A stretch of 17,418 bases of DNA from Bacillota bacterium (lineage in GTDB: Bacteria > Bacillota > Bacilli > Alicyclobacillales > SLC66), in assembly GCA_021846145.1 (NCBI GenBank), contig JAJZCJ010000034.1, positions 1 to 17,418 of the forward strand, written 5' to 3'. The notes under the pieces are model-generated. The model saw nothing but the letters and a program-made list of their open reading frames with translations, did no database searches and was not told where the DNA came from. The position numbers were made by a program, and so were the translations under genes. Each line of letters starts with the position of its first letter. Positions within the stretch are counted from its first letter, which is position 1. Below, one piece after another: positions 1 to 6,489 of the stretch.

Positions 1-1863
1 CTGATCCTCATCAGCATTTTGGCTTCCACGCTGGCTTAGTAAGCCTGATATGAACGCATTGGCCACAGTGGGGAAATCAAGGTATTCTTCGTGAATCACG
101 TTTAAGAACAATCCCAAATCCTTTAGCGGGTTGTTCGGGAGTGACTGAAGTTGAATTTGAAGGCGTAAAATCCCATCCATGAATTGATTTTTATTGTTTG
201 CGCTGGCTGCATTGAGTAAGCGATATGCGATAGCATTGACGCGCTTATCACCACCCGCAACATATTCATCTCCAGAAGCTACTTTGCTACGTTGATTAGA
301 TCTTTGGACGAAGACTTCTCTAACCTCTCGCCCAAGATGATACAATTTCTGTACTTGTTTCGTCTCGTTTGCCAACTCTTCTCCACTCCTTTCATGATTA
401 GCTTTTAATTTCTCAATTTTGAAACGTTCTTTGGTTGCAGTATATACACCCTTTGGAGCATAACCGCTTCGAATCACCTGCCTTAAATGATTCAATATCA
501 GCCGTTTTGGGTCAATCCCTTGCATCACCATCTGCAAAAACTCTTCACGAAACGCTCGATTCTTAATTTCATCAAGCGGATTCTCACCTTTGGAATTTGC
601 AACAAAGTAGCGAACCATATGAGGAGGGACATCAAAGTAATTCATGATGGTTTTTTTCGATCCGTAATCCGCATTAATTTCAATAAACAAAAAATTGGCA
701 TTTTGATATTCTGCTCGGTTTTTCTCGTGGTTCAGTACCTTTGTAATAATTTCTTCGTATGGTTTTTCATCTTGTTTCATTTGATAGAATATGTCGTTTC
801 CTCTAATTTGACGATTAGCACCTCCTTCTGAGTATAAAAATCCATAATAGGTTTTATAGTTGCCGTTAATCATTCGGGAATAAGTTGTCATTCCTATCGC
901 TGCCATGAATAGAACTAATCTTCCCCAACTCGACAACGGTCGTGGTTGTTTTTCTGCTAAATCCCACGTGAAGTTTACTGCATTATCGCGACTAACACTA
1001 AGCGGACTAAAAATCATTTCTTCAAAATTACCCATTGCTATCCACTCATCAAAAATCATGCAATGAAGTTGGTCATCAAAAAAACTTATGACCTCCTCTA
1101 TAGACATTTTTTTAACAGCCTTTTTCCAAGTTGCAGGATAATCTTTATTGTTTTCTAAAACGTTCATCAGCATTTCTTTGTTACCAATATTCAGTGCATC
1201 ATGTAGTTGCAAGTCTCTTAGTACTGGCTGAATATAATCAACATTCATTAATTCAGCTGTTTCATCAAATGATAATTTGTTTTTAACCACATTCAAAAAA
1301 CTGACTTGCCCATACAAGTTTCCCAAAATAACAGATTTCACGTAATTAAGTGTCAATTTTTCATTGATCGCCTGTTCGTGAAGGAGATTCACAAAGCTTT
1401 CTACAATGTGATCCAATTCCCTCAATTGATTAGGGTGTTTGATGAGTTTCAAAGCATTCTTTAATTCTTCAAAGTGCTGTGAAAACGATTGCCCTGAAAA
1501 ATATTTTGGTATCTTTATTCCTTGACTCGCAAACGCACCCTTCACTTTCTCTAAATACTTACTGAAACTCTCGTTTATCTTTTCGCCTTCCGTTGTCTTT
1601 ACATATTCCCTTGAGTTGGAAAGTTTTTTTGCTTCACGCTCAGCCACACTGTGTTCGTCTAGTAACCGGTGCAGGAAAATTATAGGGATATATTTCAAAA
1701 AATCCCGATGAATTTCAATGTAGTGGTCTTTAGTCATCAACCAATCTTGATCCTCTGGAATTAGCCCATGTTCAAGCGCATAGTTGTAAAGCCGACTAAA
1801 GCCCACTAATCCCGCACTAGTTAAATAATCATCTGAATATATTCGCAGAGCCGCTTGTCCCAC
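1..1863 (-). CDS. cas8: Cas8, Cst1-like type I-B Cascade large subunit (C-terminus beyond left edge)
   Basis: Open frame of 621 codons with no stop, cut by the window edge. Cas8 is the large subunit of Cascade, which recognises the PAM and holds target DNA. The start is GTG at 1863-1861, sharing one base with the cas6 stop (TAGTG), with AGGAGGTGAG inside the cas6 tail as ribosome binding site. The N-terminus IYSDDYLTSAGLVGFSRLY matches the pattern of Cst1-type Cas8 proteins, and a hydrophobic AAIGMTTY segment near residue 320 fits the same family. The last part (residues about 497-621) is helical and contains AIAYRLLNAASANN and GILRLQIQL, like the small-subunit-like C-terminal domain of type I-B Cas8. 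The CXXC pairs found in many relatives are absent: I see only one Cys, near residue 264, in LHCMIF. Family assignment rests on position behind cas6 and on these motifs; the exact Cas8 subfamily is uncertain. Confidence 0.75.
   Translation of the reverse strand, partial: MGQAALRIYSDDYLTSAGLVGFSRLYNYALEHGLIPEDQDWLMTKDHYIEIHRDFLKYIPIIFLHRLLDEHSVAEREAKKLSNSREYVKTTEGEKINESFSKYLEKVKGAFASQGIKIPKYFSGQSFSQHFEELKNALKLIKHPNQLRELDHIVESFVNLLHEQAINEKLTLNYVKSVILGNLYGQVSFLNVVKNKLSFDETAELMNVDYIQPVLRDLQLHDALNIGNKEMLMNVLENNKDYPATWKKAVKKMSIEEVISFFDDQLHCMIFDEWIAMGNFEEMIFSPLSVSRDNAVNFTWDLAEKQPRPLSSWGRLVLFMAAIGMTTYSRMINGNYKTYYGFLYSEGGANRQIRGNDIFYQMKQDEKPYEEIITKVLNHEKNRAEYQNANFLFIEINADYGSKKTIMNYFDVPPHMVRYFVANSKGENPLDEIKNRAFREEFLQMVMQGIDPKRLILNHLRQVIRSGYAPKGVYTATKERFKIEKLKANHERSGEELANETKQVQKLYHLGREVREVFVQRSNQRSKVASGDEYVAGGDKRVNAIAYRLLNAASANNKNQFMDGILRLQIQLQSLPNNPLKDLGLFLNVIHEEYLDFPTVANAFISGLLSQRGSQNADEDQ
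373..393 (-). promoter_or_regulatory. Candidate internal ribosome binding site and TTG start for Cas11 inside cas8
   Basis: On the minus strand, AAAGGAG (392-386) and a second GGAG (384-381) precede an in-frame TTG at 375-373, codon 497 of cas8. From TTG the two GGAG cores are 10 and 5 bases away. Translation from here would give a separate product starting at the helical C-terminal domain, at least 125 residues to the window edge, about the size of a Cascade small subunit. Internal translation of Cas11 from cas8 is known in type I-B, I-C and I-D systems; its use here is inference. Confidence 0.5.
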
Positions 1864-2585
1864 TATCTCACCTCCTCCATCAATTCCAACATACCGAACG
1901 ATTGGCTTGAACGAAGCCCAAGTCCATAATTCAACACGTAATTTAAATCTTCGGGATGACCTTCTAACATCATCGTTCCGCCAAAAGCAGTAAAAAAGAG
2001 ATTGCGGTCGGGATGCTTTCTATCGTATTTTTCCTTTATCACTACTTTATTGGTATGGATCGGAGTCAATTTGATCTCTTGATGAAGTAGTCTCCCTAAA
2101 TGCACACGCACCATCTGATTGGCAATTACATTTAAATGATAATTATAATTATCATCGTTTGGGGTTAATGGTTTTTGATGTTCATCTTCCATAAGAACCG
2201 GCGAAAGTGTGCGAAATATTATTTTGGAAGTGTGAACTTCTCGTTCTTTCAAATATCGAATGGTCTTGCGTTCCATTTCGTACCCTTTGTAGTTAATTGT
2301 GTGAAGTGATTGCAGCCCGTTGAGCAGCGGAATTAAGAATTCATAGTCTGCTGAGTTGATCAATAATCGACAACTATTCGTTTTAACGAGATCCTCTTGC
2401 AAGGTGTATTGTCCAAACTGCACTGCAAACGTATAAGGTTTTGGCATATGCGCCCCATTTACGTACAATCGTTGAAAGTAATCTAGATCACCATTTTTCA
2501 CCGCTTCTTTCAATACAGAAATCATCATCAATCGATACGCGAGGGGTAATATACCTTTGACATTAAAATCAACCGCTAACCTCAT
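1863..2585 (-). CDS. cas6: CRISPR pre-crRNA endoribonuclease Cas6
   Basis: 240 residues, the usual Cas6 size. Cas6 cuts the CRISPR transcript within each repeat to give crRNAs, without a metal, and usually stays bound to the 3' handle in Cascade. The sequence shows the RAMP layout: an N-terminal ferredoxin-like fold, His46 and Lys49 in GAHMPKPYTFAVQF (the place of the catalytic His and a nearby Lys in known Cas6 proteins), and the C-terminal glycine-rich loop GLGLRSSQSFGMLEL at residues 221-235. In the usual GxGxxxxxGFG consensus, the Gly before FG is Ser here. ATG at 2585 is preceded by an ideal TAAGGAGGTAACG. It is the first gene of the operon, directly behind a strong promoter, and its end overlaps cas8. 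Confidence 0.9.
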   Translation of the reverse strand: MRLAVDFNVKGILPLAYRLMMISVLKEAVKNGDLDYFQRLYVNGAHMPKPYTFAVQFGQYTLQEDLVKTNSCRLLINSADYEFLIPLLNGLQSLHTINYKGYEMERKTIRYLKEREVHTSKIIFRTLSPVLMEDEHQKPLTPNDDNYNYHLNVIANQMVRVHLGRLLHQEIKLTPIHTNKVVIKEKYDRKHPDRNLFFTAFGGTMMLEGHPEDLNYVLNYGLGLRSSQSFGMLELMEEVR

Positions 2586-2608
2586 CTCGTTACCTCCTTA
2601 GATAGTTT

Positions 2609-2618
2609 GAGATATCTC
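2609..2618. promoter_or_regulatory. Palindrome in the cas operon leader, possible operator
   Basis: GAGATATCTC is a perfect 10-base palindrome lying between the predicted transcription start (near 2622) and the cas6 ribosome binding site. A repressor bound here would block the strong promoter just upstream. It is short and AT-rich, so chance is possible. Confidence 0.3.
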
Positions 2619-2628
2619 TATTAAGCAC

Positions 2629-2656
2629 ATTATAACTAACTATTTATGGGTGTCAA
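2629..2656 (-). promoter_or_regulatory. SigA-type promoter of the cas operon
   Basis: On the minus strand a perfect -35 TTGACA (2656-2651) and a perfect -10 TATAAT (2634-2629) are separated by 16 bases. Transcription would start near 2622, leaving a leader of about 37 bases before the cas6 ATG. The match to consensus suggests strong basal transcription unless a repressor acts on it. Confidence 0.75.
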
Positions 2657-2811
2657 ATCGGACTTTTGATTTTGAATCGTTCTGTATGCTAAACTAAATC
2701 CGCAAAACGCATAACATCATGCTCATTATTTGAACAGGTTTGGGATATAAATTAGATGGTTTGCGATCCCCAGCAAAGAATCTACATATCTGAACGTGGT
2801 GGGAAATTTTT

Positions 2812-2853
2812 AAAAAGCATCTTCTTATCAATCTTTTAGGAGTTGCTTTTTTT
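2812..2853 (+). terminator. Weak rho-independent terminator-like hairpin
   Basis: AAAAAGCA pairs with TGCTTTTT, extended by four further pairs after one mismatch; the loop is 14 bases and the plus strand ends in a run of seven T. No gene precedes it on the plus strand. It is also T-rich on the minus-strand side, where it could shield the cas promoter from read-through. Confidence 0.4.
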
Positions 2854-3039
2854 GTGCTTGCTTGTCCATGTCCACTCTAGCAGGAATCGCAAATCACTTT
2901 GCTTGCGTCATATAATCCGTAACAAAAACGATACCGTCCGCTTAATGGAATCTTGCAATGGCATGTCCATTTACATCAAAACCACAATGGATCATCCTGA
3001 ATAACGAGTTTGGAATTTAGGATTGAAATCCCCTCACCC

Positions 3040-3117
3040 TAATTATCCATATACGTCCATATTCGACACACGCATCGGATAAACCTTCCATTTCTTTAAC
3101 GAATTGATGGATAATTA
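3040..3117. repeat. 11-base inverted repeat pair
   Basis: TAATTATCCAT (3040-3050) is exactly complementary in reverse to ATGGATAATTA (3107-3117), with 56 bases between. TCCATATACG and TCCATATTCG (3046-3065) form a tandem duplication overlapping the left arm. The function is unknown; the pair lies about 90 bases upstream of the deacetylase start. Confidence 0.4.
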
Positions 3118-3205
3118 CGATAAAAAATGACAGCTTGGGCACAATAACGTCTGACTACCGACACCATGCGACTTTTTAACCAACATTCACGGAGGCACGT
3201 CTCAT

Positions 3206-3967
3206 ATGCGTAACCACATTCATCATCTTTCGATCCTATATGTATGCCTTATCACCCTTACCATCACCTTCACCCCGCCTGTCGCGCGTGCGAAAACTGT
3301 AAATTATGAGCAGCAATTCCCGCACGTTTACACAAGGCATGGTCCGCCCCTGCAAAAAATCGCGTTGACCTTTGACGATGGTCCCGACCTTGTCTATACC
3401 CCGAAGATCTTAGACATCCTTAAAAAAGAGCATGTCCACGCAACCTTTTTTGTATTAGGCGTGAACGCCGCGCGCCATCCGGAGATGATACGCCGCATTG
3501 TCCAAGAAGGTCATGCGCTAGGCAATCATAGCTTCAACCACGCCAACCTAGTGCGCAGCACACGCGCCAAAATAAAATGGGAAATCTTCGCCACCGAACA
3601 GGTGCTCGTCCGTATCTCTGGGCAATCACCCAAATGGGTTCGACCTCCCTATGGCAATGTCAACTCATTGGTGTTAACCCAACTCAAACAACTAGGGTAT
3701 CACGTGGTCAACTGGTCTGTAGACTCCAACGATTGGAAGAGTCTGTCCGCGAGACAAATCAAACAAAATATATTGTCCGCAGTGCGACCCGGCGCGATCA
3801 TTTTGCAACACTGCTCCGGCAACGAAAAAGAGGACCTCACCGGCACCGTGCGCGCGTTGCCTGATGTGATCCACGTGTTACAAAAAAAAGGGTATCAGTT
3901 TGTCACGATACCCCAACTGCTTACACCAGAAACTCAAGTCGTTCACGCCAAATCGCGTCTCAAATAA
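3206..3967 (+). CDS. Secreted polysaccharide deacetylase (NodB homology domain, PdaA/PdaB-like)
   Basis: 253 residues. It probably removes acetyl groups from N-acetylated sugars of peptidoglycan or another cell-wall glycan outside the membrane. A signal peptide (residues 1-29, ending ARA before Lys30) precedes the NodB domain, about residues 50-240. Catalytic and zinc ligands are visible: TFDDGPD (55-61, Asp57 base and Asp58 metal ligand), HSFNH (108-112, both His metal ligands), RPPYG (146-150) and DSNDW (173-177). The last motif, usually LxHD/LxHxx, reads LQHCSG with His202 kept. ATG at 3206 has GGAGG 10 bases upstream. It is convergent with the SLH gene, with 4 bases between stops, and its 3' end also encodes that gene's terminator. 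In spore formers such enzymes often act on cortex or vegetative wall; which one is not decidable here. Confidence 0.9.
   Translation: MRNHIHHLSILYVCLITLTITFTPPVARAKTVNYEQQFPHVYTRHGPPLQKIALTFDDGPDLVYTPKILDILKKEHVHATFFVLGVNAARHPEMIRRIVQEGHALGNHSFNHANLVRSTRAKIKWEIFATEQVLVRISGQSPKWVRPPYGNVNSLVLTQLKQLGYHVVNWSVDSNDWKSLSARQIKQNILSAVRPGAIILQHCSGNEKEDLTGTVRALPDVIHVLQKKGYQFVTIPQLLTPETQVVHAKSRLK
3882..3913 (-). terminator. Terminator of the SLH gene, embedded in the convergent deacetylase CDS
   Basis: Read on the minus strand, GGGTATC (3913-3907), a 10-base loop and GATACCC (3896-3890) are followed by eight T (3889-3882). This lies 59 bases past the stop of the SLH gene. On the plus strand the same bases encode LQKKGYQFVTIP of the deacetylase. 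Confidence 0.65.
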
Positions 3968-3971
3968 CCAA

Positions 3972-6335
3972 TTAATTCGACACAGCGCCCGCGTTGGCCA
4001 CGCCCGCACCCGCACCGGCGTTCGCACCGCCACCCGCACTGACCCCCAAACTTGCCCCAGCGCTAGCGGCACCCGCACTAAAAATACTTTGCCCACGAGA
4101 ATAATCAGACACCATATACACCACCGCCTGTGCCGCGTCCGCAATCGTCACATGGCCTGCAGGATCAAAACTGCCCGATTGCAACGGCAATAGGCCTAGC
4201 GCGCTGGCAATCGCATCACCTGCCAACTGATCACTGGCAATGGTCGATGCATCTTTCGCCGGCATCTGGAACACTTCTGGATGGTTCAATAGTTCCCCAT
4301 ACCCCAACGCACGCGCCAATAATTGTGCCGCGTCTCCTCTCGTGATTGGCTGATTGGGCTCAAATACTTGCCCATTATTCAACCAGCCATTCGCAAATGC
4401 AGAATACACCTCGTTGTACCCGGACGACGCGCTACTCGTCATCCCCATCGCATTTTGATAGACACCTAATTGATGATTGTAAGGGATAGGTTGTACCTGT
4501 CCCAGCGCATCCACGACTAATTTCACAAATTGCTCCCGCGTCATCTCCTGAGTAGGATGAACGTTCCCGTTGGCATCGACCGTCAACAGCCCATGCCGAA
4601 CCAGTAGCTTGATTTCATTCGCCTGAGCAATACCACTAATATCGTTGATCTTGCCCGTATAAGCGGGGGAATTCCCACTTGCAAAGACAAACTGTCCCGT
4701 CGTCGCATCCATTACCGTCCCATTGTTGATAATATTGCCAGAAGGCGCATACGCCAAAATCACTTTCCCTTGTGGTGCAATGCCTGTCTGCTTGTCATAG
4801 CTAGGTTGCGTCAACAGATAGACTAGCTGCAAAGGTTGACCGATAGTCCAGTCATGCTTTGCTTGCGCCAGTGAAATCGCCTGACTCAGTGGCGGAAATT
4901 GTGCCTGATTAACGGAAAAGTTGGTGTAGTATGAAGTCACTTTCCCAGTCTTGGCATCCACATTAACGCTTCCAGTGTCAGTCACATCAGGAATCCCATT
5001 TACAATTGGCTCAATCATGAAACTAGTGGCGAGCTTCGCCTGGGTCGTGACATACGGCAAAGGAATAAGAGCAATTCCGCCAGTATCTTTAGGAAGTATT
5101 CTTTTTACAAATGCAGTTGCCGCCGCAGTCACCTGTGACTGCGTAACCTGGTGCGAATGCCCCTGCCCTAAATTCGTGGCGAGCGGCAGCACTTTATTTG
5201 ACCACTCGTTAAAATTCGTTAACACGCCCAGCGTCGCATCGACACTGGCACTATACTGTTCACCACTTGGCAAAGTCCACGTAAAATCCCAGTTCACATT
5301 ACCATCAGGAATATTTTGAAATTTATTGGCATTTTGTAGCTTCGCCTGACTGGGAATCTGCAACGCATGCTGCACATTGGTTAACGCCGTCTGTTCATTC
5401 CAGTTCACAGCCACTGCACCGGGCGCTTTGGTACCACCCCCAGATACCAATGGGTGCACCGGTGTATATACCGGCAACGATTGCACCTTTCCAGAAGCAT
5501 TCACAGGCTCACCAGATTGCGCGTCAATGACGGGGATTCCCGAAATTCGCAGATTAGGGTCGCCAAACTGATTATTCCACCATTGTGCGTACGTGCCCAC
5601 GGGTTGCTGATAAGTTAAATACGGAATTGATTTGCCATTTGCATTCCAACTCGTCCAATACACTAAATACAAATTGAGATATTTTTGATAAAGTTGATTT
5701 GCCTGCACGCTACTTTTGGTCTGCTGACTCGCGGGAAATGACCCCGCAGTCCAGTGCTCACTTGCATTCACCAGTGTCCCATTTTGATCAATCGTAATGG
5801 ACAACCCATCAAACGGAGCGGGAATGCCATTTACGATGCGCTCAAAATTATATTGATAGTTAACTACTTGATTGAGTGAGCCATTCATGGGTGCCAGCGG
5901 TTGAATCTGAACCTGATTCACATACTGCGGATAGAGTTTATTCGCCCAATTGATCGCTAGACTTTTCGCTTGTGTCGCGTTTACAGGTAAAGGATAGACA
6001 AACCCGTTCGCATTTGATGACCGACTATACGACGTAATCACACCAGAACTGGCATCTACGGTAATATTCAGCCATTGATTCTGATTATCAGGGCTATTGT
6101 AGCTAAAACTAAAATTATACGTAGAGTTCCCGTTTTGATCGGTAGAAAAAGATTCAGAACTCAGCGTGAACAAAGCAGGCACCTGCAGCACCGCTTTGGC
6201 CTTGCCAAGCGCCTGACTTTCGCTAATTACTTGAGAGCTACTCTGCGCATAAGCAAAGATTCCCGTGTTCATTCCGACAAGGGAAAGACTAGTCAATAAT
6301 GCGATACCTAGTGGCAACGCTTTGATTCTCTCCAT
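3972..6335 (-). CDS. Surface protein with two YcdB/YcdC-type regions and three C-terminal SLH domains
   Basis: 787 residues, exported. A signal peptide (1-30, FAYA before Gln31) is followed by a YcdB/YcdC-like (PepSY-related) region at about 34-200 with NFERIVNGIPAPFDGLSITI. A related region follows at about 312-480 with MIEPIVNGIPDVTDTGSVNV. S-layer homology domains lie at about 564-612, 636-680 and 690-745; they include MTREQFVKLVVDALGQ and ITRGDAAQLLARALGYG. SLH domains bind secondary cell-wall polymers, so the protein is probably wall-anchored. The last 38 residues are an Ala/Gly/Ser tail without charge. The role of YcdB domains is not firmly known; protease inhibition has been suggested for PepSY relatives. 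The start is ATG 6335 with AAGGAG 10 bases upstream. It is divergent from the propeller gene at 6490. Confidence 0.85.
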   Translation of the reverse strand: MERIKALPLGIALLTSLSLVGMNTGIFAYAQSSSQVISESQALGKAKAVLQVPALFTLSSESFSTDQNGNSTYNFSFSYNSPDNQNQWLNITVDASSGVITSYSRSSNANGFVYPLPVNATQAKSLAINWANKLYPQYVNQVQIQPLAPMNGSLNQVVNYQYNFERIVNGIPAPFDGLSITIDQNGTLVNASEHWTAGSFPASQQTKSSVQANQLYQKYLNLYLVYWTSWNANGKSIPYLTYQQPVGTYAQWWNNQFGDPNLRISGIPVIDAQSGEPVNASGKVQSLPVYTPVHPLVSGGGTKAPGAVAVNWNEQTALTNVQHALQIPSQAKLQNANKFQNIPDGNVNWDFTWTLPSGEQYSASVDATLGVLTNFNEWSNKVLPLATNLGQGHSHQVTQSQVTAAATAFVKRILPKDTGGIALIPLPYVTTQAKLATSFMIEPIVNGIPDVTDTGSVNVDAKTGKVTSYYTNFSVNQAQFPPLSQAISLAQAKHDWTIGQPLQLVYLLTQPSYDKQTGIAPQGKVILAYAPSGNIINNGTVMDATTGQFVFASGNSPAYTGKINDISGIAQANEIKLLVRHGLLTVDANGNVHPTQEMTREQFVKLVVDALGQVQPIPYNHQLGVYQNAMGMTSSASSGYNEVYSAFANGWLNNGQVFEPNQPITRGDAAQLLARALGYGELLNHPEVFQMPAKDASTIASDQLAGDAIASALGLLPLQSGSFDPAGHVTIADAAQAVVYMVSDYSRGQSIFSAGAASAGASLGVSAGGGANAGAGAGVANAGAVSN

Positions 6336-6438
6336 CGCTCACACACTCCTTGATCTAATCGCACAATGTATACTTCTTATAATAGACGATTTACTATCAA
6401 AAAAGGTGACAAGTTTAGGCACCGTAGTAACCTTTTCT

Positions 6439-6450
6439 CGTTAATTAACG
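6439..6450. promoter_or_regulatory. 12-base perfect palindrome between divergent genes, possible operator
   Basis: CGTTAATTAACG lies in the 154-base spacer between the SLH gene and the propeller gene, 40 bases upstream of the latter's ATG. It could be a regulator site for one or both. I found no clear -35/-10 pair next to it. Confidence 0.35.
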
Positions 6451-6489
6451 TCTATCATTTAGAAACGAAATATAAGGAGAGAAGCTATT

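Larger units (their letters stand above)
2657..3190. other. Intergenic stretch without a convincing gene
   Basis: I see no ORF with a ribosome binding site here on either strand. It does contain a weak hairpin with T-run (2812-2853), an 11-base inverted repeat (3040-3050 with 3107-3117), and an imperfect 10-base tandem duplication (3046-3065). It also has a diverged inverted pair around TTTGCGAT (2758-2775 with 2879-2897). One plus-strand frame stays open for about 50 codons up to the TAA at 3004-3006, ending IYIKTTMDHPE, but without a usable start; it may be a gene remnant or chance. There are no regularly spaced repeats, so no CRISPR array. The segment GGATTGAAATCC (3020-3031) recalls the ATTGAAA end of type I-B repeats but occurs only once. 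Confidence 0.5.

Noticed and set aside
487..831. Plus-strand frame of 114 codons
   Set aside because: It lies entirely opposite the open cas8 frame, has no ribosome binding site, and its composition is that of an antisense shadow.
2851..3006. Plus-strand open frame ending IYIKTTMDHPE as a gene
   Set aside because: No start codon with a ribosome binding site near its beginning and no recognised family; it is kept only as a remark on the intergenic stretch.
3020..3031. GGATTGAAATCC as a CRISPR repeat
   Set aside because: Only a single copy, no regular spacing and no second similar unit, so I do not call an array; it is mentioned only as a possible remnant.
2590..3205. Riboswitch or T-box in the spacer before the deacetylase
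   Set aside because: I looked for the T-box GGTGG core and for structured leaders with a terminator before 3206 and found none in the right order.
3577..4345. Several plus- and minus-strand frames across the deacetylase and SLH gene ends
   Set aside because: Arg/His/Thr-rich translations typical of shadow frames, all covered by two well-supported genes.
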